A stretch of DNA of 64,000 bases, from positions 1,178,001 through 1,242,000 of the forward strand of contig NZ_FNCZ01000001.1 of NCBI RefSeq assembly GCF_900099995.1. The letters are read 5' to 3'. The notes below the pieces were generated by a model. The model saw only the letters and a program-made list of their open reading frames with translations, was not told the origin of the DNA and did no database searches. Both the position numbers and the translations under genes were made by a program. Positions 1 to 9,300 of this stretch are shown here, one piece after another. The DNA is from Winogradskyella thalassocola. Lineage in GTDB: Bacteria; Bacteroidota; Bacteroidia; Flavobacteriales; Flavobacteriaceae. Numbering within the stretch: the first letter of the stretch is position 1; every line of letters begins with the position of its first letter.

Positions 1-1803
1 GAATTAAAGGTAGAGCTTCAGGAAAAAACAAGTCCCGAGCGTTTTTTAAATGTCGTCTTTAAAGTCTATGATGACGGTATTGGATTTAGATATGAATTCC
101 CAGAGCAAGCACGATTAAAAGGAGATGTTTATATCACGGAAGAACATACCGAATTTAATCTTACAGAAGATTACAATACCTTTTGGATTCCTGGCGATTG
201 GGATATTTATGAGCACTTGTATAACACCACAAAATTATCGGAAGTTGATGCTTTACAGTTTGCTAATCATAAGAATTTAGCACAGACTCATATTCCTGAA
301 AATGCTGTAAATACTCCGGTTACTATGGTTGGGGTCGATGGAATACATTTAAGTTTTCATGAGGCTGCTTTAGTCGATTATTCAGGGATGACTTTAAAAG
401 TAGATACTGAAAATTTAAAATTAAAAAGTAATCTAGTAGGTTCAGAAAATAGGGATTACAAAGTGAAGAAAACAATGCCTTTCAACACACCATGGAGAAC
501 GATTCAAATTACAGATAACGCTCCAGATTTAATTGAGTCTAATCTTATTGTTAATTTGAATGAACCTAATAAACTTGGAGATGTGTCTTGGTTTAAACCC
601 ATGAAATACACAGGGGTTTGGTGGGAAATGCACTTAGGTAAATCATCTTGGGATTACGGGATGACGCAAGATATGAGTACGTGGACAGATGGAGGGAAAT
701 CTCATGGACGCCATGGCGCAACGACAGAAAATGTTAAGAATTTTATCGATTTTTCAGCAAAAAACAATATTGGAGGCGTTTTAGTTGAAGGTTGGAATAC
801 AGGTTGGGAACATTGGATTGGTTTTGAAGATAGAGAAGGTGTTTTCGATTTTGTAACCACGTATCCAGATTACGATATTGATGAAGTCGTACGTTACGGA
901 AAGGAAAAAGGAGTGGATATTATTATGCATCATGAAACATCGGCTGCAACAGAAACCTACACCAAACAACAAGATACGGCTTTTGCTTTGATGCAGAAAT
1001 ATGGTATGCATACAGTTAAAACGGGTTATGTTGGAAAGATTCTTCCAAAAGGAGAGTACCACCATGGGCAATACATGGTGAATCACTATAATAATACGGT
1101 TATAAAAGCAGCAAAATATGAAGTTGCCATCAACGCCCACGAGCCGATTAAAGCTACAGGTTTAAGACGAACCTATCCAAATACAATTTCGAGAGAAGGC
1201 TTAAGAGGGCAAGAATTTAATGCTTGGGCAAGTGATGGTGGTAATCCTCCAGAACATTTACCAATTGTAGCTTTTACAAGAATGTTGTCTGGACCAATTG
1301 ATTTTACTCCAGGTATTTTCAATATTAAGTTCGACGAGTTTAAAAAAGACAACCAAGTGAATACAACCATTGCGCAGCAGTTAGCGTTGTACGTGGTTAT
1401 TTACAGTCCGGTGCAAATGGCAGCCGATTTAGTAGAACATTATGAGGCTAACCCAGAACCTTTCCAATTTATAAAAGATGTTGGAGTGGATTGGGAAACG
1501 ACTAAAGTTTTAAATGGTGTTGTAGGTGATTATGTCACTATTGCCAGAAAGGAAAGAGAAACAGGAAATTGGTTTGTGGGAGGTATCACAGACGAAAATG
1601 CAAGAAACATTGATGTCGTTTTCGACTTTTTAGATGCGGACCAAACTTATGAAGTGATTATCTATAAAGATGGGGAAAATGCACATTGGGATAACAATCC
1701 ATTAGATATTTCTATTGAAAAAATTGAAGTTAAAAAAGGTTCAAAATTAAATGTAAAGCTAGCTGAAGGCGGAGGTTTTGCGATTAGTTTAAAAAAAATA
1801 TAA
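1..1803 (+). CDS. GH97 family alpha-glucosidase (SusB-like), 5' end outside window
   Basis: The frame is open from base 1, so the N-terminus lies upstream; 600 residues remain of a family usually near 740 (SusB is 738), so roughly 100-140 residues are missing. Four Glu codons at 934, 1141, 1195 and 1213 (in HHETS, NAHEP, SREG and RGQEF) have mutual spacings of 69, 18 and 6 residues. These equal the spacings of SusB Glu439, Glu508, Glu526 and Glu532, which form the base, calcium-ligand and acid set. This places it in the inverting branch of GH97 (alpha-glucosidase type) rather than the retaining alpha-galactosidase branch. It is probably periplasmic, releasing glucose from alpha-glucans. A small secreted-protein gene follows 18 bp later. 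No starch-type SusCD pair is beside it. Confidence 0.93.
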   Translation, partial: ELKVELQEKTSPERFLNVVFKVYDDGIGFRYEFPEQARLKGDVYITEEHTEFNLTEDYNTFWIPGDWDIYEHLYNTTKLSEVDALQFANHKNLAQTHIPENAVNTPVTMVGVDGIHLSFHEAALVDYSGMTLKVDTENLKLKSNLVGSENRDYKVKKTMPFNTPWRTIQITDNAPDLIESNLIVNLNEPNKLGDVSWFKPMKYTGVWWEMHLGKSSWDYGMTQDMSTWTDGGKSHGRHGATTENVKNFIDFSAKNNIGGVLVEGWNTGWEHWIGFEDREGVFDFVTTYPDYDIDEVVRYGKEKGVDIIMHHETSAATETYTKQQDTAFALMQKYGMHTVKTGYVGKILPKGEYHHGQYMVNHYNNTVIKAAKYEVAINAHEPIKATGLRRTYPNTISREGLRGQEFNAWASDGGNPPEHLPIVAFTRMLSGPIDFTPGIFNIKFDEFKKDNQVNTTIAQQLALYVVIYSPVQMAADLVEHYEANPEPFQFIKDVGVDWETTKVLNGVVGDYVTIARKERETGNWFVGGITDENARNIDVVFDFLDADQTYEVIIYKDGENAHWDNNPLDISIEKIEVKKGSKLNVKLAEGGGFAISLKKI

Positions 1804-1821
1804 ATTAAATATTTATCCCTC

Positions 1822-2277
1822 ATGAAAAATTTAATCATTTTAATTACGCTCATATTATGCACTAATAATGCATTGGCCCAAGTAGGAATTGGTACTACAG
1901 ATCCCAAAAGCACGTTAGATATAAACGGAAACTTATCTCTTAAAGTTGTGAGTTTAAATGGAGGGCCAAGTGGTGCTGCAACCTCTATTGATGATGGTGT
2001 ATATATTAATCTGACACCTACGTTTGGTAATGCCGATTTTGAATTACCAGATCCAAGAACTGTACCAGGACGAATCTACATATTAAGAAATATTACAGAT
2101 ACAGAAACAGCTTATATTCTAACTCAAGGAGCAGGAGTTGAATTTTTTGCAGGTGATAGTACGTCTAGTACAACTGTTGTGAATATGACAACAGCTGTCG
2201 GAGGTGGAAATTTAAATAAAACACTTATTTTTATAAGTGATGGTTCTAATTGGACTTATGGTAAATTAGGGTTTTAA
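1822..2277 (+). CDS. small secreted protein with adhesin-head-like N-terminus
   Basis: This 151-residue protein has a clear signal peptide (Lys near the N-terminus, hydrophobic core to about residue 18, cleavage after ALAQ). The mature part begins VGIGTTDPKSTLDINGNL. That 'VGIGTTxPxxxLDxNG' pattern opens many flavobacterial surface and tail-fibre-like proteins. The rest is Thr/Ser/Gly-rich and reads as beta structure. It lacks a C-terminal peptidase S74 chaperone domain and a T9SS sorting domain, so its anchoring is unknown. It lies 18 bp after the GH97 gene and may be cotranscribed with it. No function is assigned. Confidence 0.75.
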   Translation: MKNLIILITLILCTNNALAQVGIGTTDPKSTLDINGNLSLKVVSLNGGPSGAATSIDDGVYINLTPTFGNADFELPDPRTVPGRIYILRNITDTETAYILTQGAGVEFFAGDSTSSTTVVNMTTAVGGGNLNKTLIFISDGSNWTYGKLGF

Positions 2278-2355
2278 ACTTTTTTTAATGTCTAATAGGA
2301 ACAACAATTTATCATGTAAGATAGTGTTGTAATTATCGACTATATTAGAAATACG

Positions 2356-2363
2356 TAACTTTG
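2356..2363 (+). promoter_or_regulatory. -7 promoter box (TAACTTTG) for the GAF-domain gene
   Basis: TAACTTTG matches the Bacteroidota sigma-A -7 consensus TAnnTTTG exactly and lies 23 bases before the TTG start at 2386. No good -33 TTG at the usual spacing was found. The box supports both a separate transcript and the TTG start, because nothing upstream of the box can encode the N-terminus. Confidence 0.55.
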
Positions 2364-2385
2364 CCTATATAAAAAACTACTTTCT

Positions 2386-4758
2386 TTGGATATTAATGAT
2401 AACATAGACTCTTCTCTAGTGATTAAAATTAGCTTCGATAAGCTATTTAAACAGTATGAGAACCTAATCCTAGATGATAATGATTATATTTCAGCTAATG
2501 CAGAGCGTGTCTTAGAAGTAGCTAAAAATAATCCTATTTTAAGAGAAGGCTTTAGTGATTTTTCTGTTTTTAAAACACATGAAAAAGAAATAAACGTTAT
2601 TCTTCAAGATGCCTTTAGTCCAATTTTAACTAAAAATGAGATTAAAACAGCGTCTGTCCCCTATCATAATTTCATATTCAATTCATCAGAACGCTTTAGA
2701 TCTATTTTAAAAACGGCAGGTGATGATTTTGAACTAGAGATGAAGAATTTGCCAGAAAATCAAAGATACATCACTGAGTGTGCTATTATTTTGAATTTTT
2801 GCTATGGGTATGATTTAAATTTTAAAAGACCTCTTTTTTACGAAATACCAGATTCAAATGGCATTATGCGTTATTATAAGATTTTGTATAATGCAGATTT
2901 TACAGAAATAACTCCTAATGAGAATGCCGTTAAAATTACACAAGACGATTATAACGAATTACTAGATAATTTTGAAAATATTGATTTGTGGAAAGAGAAA
3001 TTTCCTTTAAATAGTTACACGTTTAAAGGTTTTGTCATTTCAAATATATTTGATGTAACAGACGACCAATCAATTTCTAATATTAAGTCGACATTAATTG
3101 GTAAAGAGAAGCGTAAAAACGAAAGTTTTATGCAGGGTTTTTCCGGAATTTTTCAATCGTTGTTTGGATTGAAAAATATTGAAGTTGGATTTTCTATCTA
3201 CAATGAAGAAGATGATGCTTTTGAGCGTGTCTATGGAGTTGGGATGAATAGTTATTTATTGAATGACATGGAAAGCAAAAACTGTGCTGATGCATTGTGC
3301 GAGTGGTCATATAATAAACTTCTTAGGGAAAATGAATATTTTTCTGTATCAGATGTAGAAAAATCTTTTGAGCTTTCAGAAGGTAGGGCTCCTCACATTA
3401 AAGTATTGCAGAATCAAGGTATTAAAAGTGCTATTTTTGCACCAATAGCTAATGAGGATGGATTAATGGGGATTTTAGAAATTGTATCTAAGCAGCCTAA
3501 AGTTTTAAATAGTATCAATGCCAATAAATTGGTTGATGTAATGCCATATATTGTGTCGGCAGTTGAGCGATCTAAAAACGATGAAGCCAATTTAATTGAA
3601 GCGATTATTCAAAAAGAATGTACATCCATTCATCCTAGTGTGCATTGGAGATTTAAAAAAGAAGCTAAGAATTTTATTAAAAATCGTTTGAATGGTACAA
3701 ATTCAAATTTCAATAAAATAGCATTTGAAAATATATACCCTCTCTATGGGCAAATAGATATTAAGGGCTCGTCTGAAGCTAGAAATTCGGCAACACAACT
3801 AGACTTAGCATTGCAGTTAAATACTGTGAAAAAAATATTAGAAAGCGCGTCTAAAATCGAAGAGCTGCCAATTTATGAGCAATACATTTATCAATTAAAT
3901 GAATTTTTAAATGATATTGAGGTTCATTTTCAGGTGGATAGTGAGCATCAAATTTCAAGTTTTATTAAAAATGAGATAGAGCCAATTTTAAAGCATCTTT
4001 ACTCAATTGAGAAGTTAAAAATAGAGATAGATACGTATTTTACGCGTATAGATGATAGAACAGATGCTTTGTACCATCATAGAAAACTTTATGATGATAC
4101 AATTTCTTTGATTAATAAAGAAATGGCATCGTTATTAGATCAAAAACAGGTCGAAGCTCAACTAATGTACCCACACTATTTTGAACGTTTTAAAACAGAT
4201 GGAGTTGAGCATAACATGTATATAGGTGAATCTATTACAAAGGAAGATAGCTTTAACCCAATATATTTATACAATCTTAGGCTATGGCAATTGCAAGTGA
4301 TGGTAGAAATGGAAAATATGTACTATCAAATGCAGTCCGATTTTCCAATAGCATTAGATGTGGCTTCTATGATTTTAGTGTTTAATCAACCGTTATCCAT
4401 CAGTTTTAGAATGGATGAAAAACAATTTGATGTCGATGGCACGTATAATGCTAGATACGAAATTGTAAAAAAACGAGTTGATAAAGCTTTTATAAAAGGC
4501 ACCCAAGAACGGGTTACACAAAAAGGAAAAATAAGCATTGTCTATTCTCAACGAGAAGATGAAGTAGAATATTTAAGGTATATTAAGTTTTTACAATCTA
4601 AAAAGTATTTAGATAATGATGTTGAAATTGTAGAGCTACAAGATTTACAAGCTGTCACAGGTCTAAAAGCAATTAGGGTTAGTGTTTTATACCATAAAAA
4701 TAAAGACGACAAAGACTTCTATACTTACGATGATTTAATGAAAGAAATTAAGGCTTAA
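2386..4758 (+). CDS. GAF domain-containing protein, 790 aa
   Basis: A large cytoplasmic-looking protein with no signal peptide or membrane segment. The stretch at about residues 245-400 has a GAF-like pattern (variable sensor region followed by IKSAIFAPIANEDGLMGILEI). The flanks are alpha-helical and charged and unlike any catalytic domain I can name. The start is TTG: no ATG occurs in frame before about residue 160, and a -7 box lies just upstream. Proteins of this length and layout are widespread in Flavobacteriaceae and remain uncharacterised. The C-terminus (about 640-790) is conserved-looking but unassigned. It converges with the HD-domain gene. A ligand-sensing scaffold is inference only. 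Confidence 0.75.
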   Translation: MDINDNIDSSLVIKISFDKLFKQYENLILDDNDYISANAERVLEVAKNNPILREGFSDFSVFKTHEKEINVILQDAFSPILTKNEIKTASVPYHNFIFNSSERFRSILKTAGDDFELEMKNLPENQRYITECAIILNFCYGYDLNFKRPLFYEIPDSNGIMRYYKILYNADFTEITPNENAVKITQDDYNELLDNFENIDLWKEKFPLNSYTFKGFVISNIFDVTDDQSISNIKSTLIGKEKRKNESFMQGFSGIFQSLFGLKNIEVGFSIYNEEDDAFERVYGVGMNSYLLNDMESKNCADALCEWSYNKLLRENEYFSVSDVEKSFELSEGRAPHIKVLQNQGIKSAIFAPIANEDGLMGILEIVSKQPKVLNSINANKLVDVMPYIVSAVERSKNDEANLIEAIIQKECTSIHPSVHWRFKKEAKNFIKNRLNGTNSNFNKIAFENIYPLYGQIDIKGSSEARNSATQLDLALQLNTVKKILESASKIEELPIYEQYIYQLNEFLNDIEVHFQVDSEHQISSFIKNEIEPILKHLYSIEKLKIEIDTYFTRIDDRTDALYHHRKLYDDTISLINKEMASLLDQKQVEAQLMYPHYFERFKTDGVEHNMYIGESITKEDSFNPIYLYNLRLWQLQVMVEMENMYYQMQSDFPIALDVASMILVFNQPLSISFRMDEKQFDVDGTYNARYEIVKKRVDKAFIKGTQERVTQKGKISIVYSQREDEVEYLRYIKFLQSKKYLDNDVEIVELQDLQAVTGLKAIRVSVLYHKNKDDKDFYTYDDLMKEIKA

Positions 4759-4825
4759 TTCGTCTTACAATCAGAACGATTTAAGCACAGCTATCTGTCG
4801 GAATAATCTAATCTATTCGTTTAAT

Positions 4826-6046
4826 TTACAAAAGTGTTGTTGCACGTGTGGCTAAACCAGAGTACTTAAAAGCGACTGCAAAAGCGATTACGCTTACCAC
4901 AATTCCTACCATAAATACAGTGTAAGTAATTCGTAATAATTTGTATTTTCTATTGAGAACGAGACCTAAAAAGTAAAGATCTTTTGTTAACGATCCATAT
5001 AGATAATCTCTGTCTTGCATCATTTCACTCATGGCCCATTCAAACTCATCGAGTTTCATTTTATGAAAATTACCAAAGAATAAAAGGTTTACTTTTTTAT
5101 TGGCAACATCTTCTTTTGTGAATTTTCCACTGGTCACATTTGGTCGCGTGGCGAGTACTGATAAAACGATAGAGACTACTGTAAATAAGGCAAATATAGC
5201 TGTAGGTAATATTAAGTATCCATTTGAAGGATTGTCCAGTTTAGAAATCAAATTCGAAATGACTAAAGAAATAATAATAGCATTTACGGATAGTAAAATA
5301 TTTGCTTTGGTATCTGCAATATCACTCAGGGTAATGTGGTTTCTAAGGGCCACTCTAAACATTGTTTCTATACCGCGTTCAGGAAGTTCAATTTTACTTT
5401 TCTTAAATTTAAGTTGATCTTTCTTCTGCTGAAGCTTTATGTTGGCTTGTTTTAATTTATTTTGATCTTTTAATAATTGTGCTAAATTTTTGCTTTTTCG
5501 TTCTTCCCATTTCGAAGCTGCGATATCAGAATAAAACTGATGCGTCGTGGTGAGCCACTTAATATTCTCATCAAGCCATTCAGCATCGGTTAGTACTTTG
5601 TCGCAAGTTAGCTCCCATTCTTTTCTGAGTAGTTCACAAATTCCAGTATAATTTTTACTCCCTATATGAGAGGAATCAGCATCTCTTATTAGTTTTTCTA
5701 ATAAGTTAATGGGCTTATGATTTAGTTCAGTAGCTAAAATTAAATCTAAAATTACTTGTGTATCGTCGTTGGTATAATTTCGCTTTTTTAGAAAATCTGA
5801 AGCTATTTTTACACTTTCTTTTTCATGTGTTTCGACACCTTTAGTAAAACCAGTATCGTGAAACCAAGCGGCTAATTCTAATTGTTCTTTTTCTTTATCA
5901 TTTAAACCTGAAGCTTCAGAGAGTTTTTTTACACCTGCAACAACTAATTGTGTATGAGTTAGATTATGATAAACAAAGGTGTTGTTTAATTTTTCATTCA
6001 AAAGGTGAACGACAAATTTTTCGGCTTCTAATAATATGTTTTCCAT
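4826..6046 (-). CDS. HD-domain phosphohydrolase fused to Pycsar-effector-like (DUF5706/PycTM) membrane module
   Basis: Residues 20-170 form an HD phosphohydrolase: His27/His31 (YHNLTHTQ), His63-Asp64 (WFHDTG), His74 and Asp122/Asp124 (LIRDADSSH) can be seen. Residues 180-218 are a Lys-rich coiled linker. Residues 225-406 carry the DUF5706 signature (NHITLSDIADTKANILLSVN), with membrane segments at about 250-268, 277-299 and 372-394. DUF5706 is the family of PycTM, the membrane effector of the Pycsar cyclic-pyrimidine anti-phage system. No cyclase gene is nearby, so this is not a standard Pycsar pair. A signalling role linking nucleotide hydrolysis to a membrane response is inference. The gene lies alone, convergent with its left neighbour. 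Confidence 0.85.
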   Translation of the reverse strand: MENILLEAEKFVVHLLNEKLNNTFVYHNLTHTQLVVAGVKKLSEASGLNDKEKEQLELAAWFHDTGFTKGVETHEKESVKIASDFLKKRNYTNDDTQVILDLILATELNHKPINLLEKLIRDADSSHIGSKNYTGICELLRKEWELTCDKVLTDAEWLDENIKWLTTTHQFYSDIAASKWEERKSKNLAQLLKDQNKLKQANIKLQQKKDQLKFKKSKIELPERGIETMFRVALRNHITLSDIADTKANILLSVNAIIISLVISNLISKLDNPSNGYLILPTAIFALFTVVSIVLSVLATRPNVTSGKFTKEDVANKKVNLLFFGNFHKMKLDEFEWAMSEMMQDRDYLYGSLTKDLYFLGLVLNRKYKLLRITYTVFMVGIVVSVIAFAVAFKYSGLATRATTLL

Positions 6047-6154
6047 GAATTGGGAATAAGAGACTAAATTAAGGAATTTTATAATCTTTTTGAGCTTCTA
6101 AAATTTGAAACTTATATTAATTCCAATATTGTTGCAATGTAATAAATACTTTAA

Positions 6155-6171
6155 CGACTAACGATTAGTCG
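6155..6171. repeat. 17-base inverted repeat between divergent genes
   Basis: CGACTAA-CGA-TTAGTCG is a perfect 7-bp inverted repeat with a 3-base centre, in the 255-bp gap between the divergent HD-domain and phosphatase-barrel genes. Its size and position suit an operator; no regulator is known. Nothing else notable is in this gap apart from the -7 box at 6275. Confidence 0.35.
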
Positions 6172-6274
6172 GTATTTGTTTAGGATAATTACGTTCTGTG
6201 TCGAATATTGAAAAAAAACACGTTTTATATCATCATTACTTTTTTTACAAATAGTATGTCGCAATTGTAATTCG

Positions 6275-6282
6275 TATTTTTG
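6275..6282 (+). promoter_or_regulatory. -7 promoter box (TATTTTTG)
   Basis: TATTTTTG fits TAnnTTTG and ends 19 bases before the ATG at 6302, giving a short leader. No convincing -33 element was seen. Confidence 0.5.
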
Positions 6283-6301
6283 ATAACCAACCTAATTTTT
6301 T

Positions 6302-9300
6302 ATGAGAATATTTTACAAGTTTGCTTTATTATTAGCTGTAGTTGCTGTTAGCAATTCATGTGCTACATTTAAAAAACAAGTGGTTGTTGGTTCAGAAAAA
6401 GCAATGCCAATACATAAAGAAATAGAGCATAGTTTTTATTTAATAGGAGATGCAGGTAATTCGGATTTAGGTGAAAGTTCTGAGGCCCTAAAAGCCTTTA
6501 AAGCAGAACTAGAGCGCGCCGACAAAAATAGTACGGCCATTTTTTTAGGGGATAATATCTATCCAAAAGGACTTCCTGATAAATCTAAAGAGGGTTATGA
6601 ATTAGCAAAGCATCGCATTAAGATTCAAACAGAAGCTGTTAAAAATTTCAAAGGAGAAACTATTTTTATTCCAGGGAATCATGATTGGTATTCGGGTATT
6701 TCAGGTTTAAAAGATCAGGAGAAAATAGTAACTAAAGCACTTGGTAAAGATAGTTTTTTGCCTTCTGATGGTTGCCCTATTGATAAGATTCATGTCTCAG
6801 ATGCCGTAGAGCTTATTATAATAGATTCTCATTGGTATATAAATAATTGGAACGATCAACCCACTATTAATGATGACTGTGAAATTAAAACAAGGCAACG
6901 CTTTTTAGATGAGTTTGATAGTCTCATAAAAAAGGCTAGAGGAAAAACGACTATCGTAGCGATTCACCATCCAATGTATACTAATGGTTCGCATGGTGGT
7001 CAATTTAGTTTTATGGACCATATGTCTCCATTACCAATTTTAGGAACACTTAAAAATATTATTAGAAAAACAAGTGGTGTTGCAAATGTGGATCTTCAGA
7101 ACAAAATGTATAACGAGCTTAAAAAACGCTTAGTCACTTTAGCACAAGCCAATGAAAAAGTGGTTTTTGTGTCTGGTCATGAACACAATATGCAGTATTT
7201 GATAGAAGATAATTTACATCAAATTGTTTCGGGTTCTGGTTCTAAGGTATCTGCTGTACGTAATGTAGGTTCTGGTTTATTTGGTTATGCCATTCCGGGT
7301 TATGCTAAACTCATTGTTTATAAAGATGGTTCTTCGCATGTTGCTTTTTTTGCTATTGAAGAGCAGAAAGACGTGTTTCAGGCTGAGGTTTTTCCTGTAA
7401 ATAAAACCCCGATAAAAGAGGTTTATGATAATGTATCATCTTATACTTTAGCCTCTATTTATACTGAGGAGGAAACAGATGTTAGTGGTTTTGGTAAGTT
7501 TCTTTGGGGAAATCGATATAGAAAAGAATACAGTACAAAAGTTAAAGCGCCAAATGTAGCATTAGATACCTTGTTTGGAGGATTAATACCTGTGAGAAAA
7601 GGTGGTGGAAATCAATCAAAATCGCTACGACTAGAAGATAAAAATGGGGCGCAGTACGTCATGAGAGCTGTGAGAAAACAAGCACTTCAATATTTACAAG
7701 CGGTACTTTTTAAAGAGCAGTATATTGAAGGTCAATTTGATGATACGGCTACCGAAAATTTAATTTTAGATGTCTTTACAGGTTCCTATCCTTATGCACC
7801 ACTTGCAGTTGGTGATTTAGCAGATGCAATAGGTGTTTATCATACAAATCCTGTGTTATATTATGTGCCAAAACAAGAACGTTTAGGGGAATACAATGAT
7901 GAGTTTGGTGATGAATTATATATGATTGAAGAGCATACTTCAGAAGGTCATAGTGATAAAGCAAGTTTTGGTTTTCAAAATGAATTAGTATCAACGGAAG
8001 ATATGATGAAAAAGATTCACAAAGATGAAGATATCATAGTTGATGAAACAGCTTACATTAAAGCACGATTATTTGATATGCTTATTGGGGATTGGGACAG
8101 GCATCAAGATCAATGGAGGTGGATTGAGTTTGAGGAGAATGGTAAGGACATTTATAGACCAATGCCAAGAGATCGAGACCAAGCATTTTCAATTATGTCC
8201 GACGGTTTTCTATTAGGAGCAGCTGTAAAACTAATGCCAACTGCACGGTTACTAAGAGCGTACTCGGAAGATTTGGAAGACGTAAAAGGAGTTAATGCGG
8301 AACCGTATCCTTTAGATAAGGAGATTATCACGCAATCAGGAAAAGAGATTTGGGATGCACAAGTAAAACTGATACAACAGAATATTACTGATGAGATCAT
8401 TGAGAAGGCTTTTTTTAATATACCAGATGAAATGCCTAATGCTTCTATTGATGAGATTAAGCGAACGTTAAAAGCTAGGCGCGATAATCTTCAAAAAATA
8501 TCAAATCGTTATTACGAATTAATTAATAAATATGCCGTGATTAAAGGCACCAACAAGGACGATTGGTTCGATGTTGAGCGTATGCCAAATGGTGAAACTA
8601 AAGTAACGGCTTACCGTATTAAAGGCGATGAAAAAACCGATAAATTTCATGAGCGTACTTATAATAGCGATGACACAAAAGAAATCTGGATCTACGCTTT
8701 AGATGATGATGATGTTTTTAATATCACAGGTGATGGGGATGACTTTATAAAACTCAGGTTAATTGGAGGACAAAACAATGACAAATATGTTATTGAAAAT
8801 GGAAAACGAGTGACTTACTACGATTATAAATCAAAAAAGAATACGATTGTAACAAACAAAGGACATAAAAAATTTACAGATGATTACAAAACGAATGTCT
8901 ATGATTACAAAAAATTAAAAAATAGTACCAATCAGCTAATTCCGTCTATAGGAGCAAATCCAGATGATGGGTTTAAAATGGGTTTTGTAAATGCATATAC
9001 CACTTATGGGTTTGAACGTAATCCATTTACGTCTAAGCACCAATTGGCTGCATCATATTATTTTGCCACACAAGGTTTTGATGTGAATTATAAAGGTGAA
9101 TTTGCAAATGTGATTGGTCGTTTTAATTTAGGTTTAGAAGTCCATTTTACAAGTCCAAATTATGCTTTTAATTTCTTCGGTTTTGGTAACGATTCATCTA
9201 ATCCAGAAGAAGATGAGAATGATGGTTTAGATGTGAACATGGATTATAATAGAGTAAAACTTGAAACTTTAAAATTTGCACCAACCTTAATTTGGAATGG

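Noticed and set aside
781-1140. Antisense open frame inside the GH97 gene and many similar frames elsewhere
   Set aside because: They mirror real genes on the other strand, lack start context and domains, and encode atypical Cys/His/Ile-rich peptides.
1-1803. GH97 gene and the SusC/SusD pair at 54-59 kb as one starch-utilisation locus
   Set aside because: They are more than 50 kb apart, on opposite strands, and the SusC/SusD pair is surrounded by arsenosugar-type genes.
4826-6046. A complete Pycsar anti-phage system
   Set aside because: Only an effector-like module fused to an HD domain is present; no cyclase or other defence gene was seen within the window.
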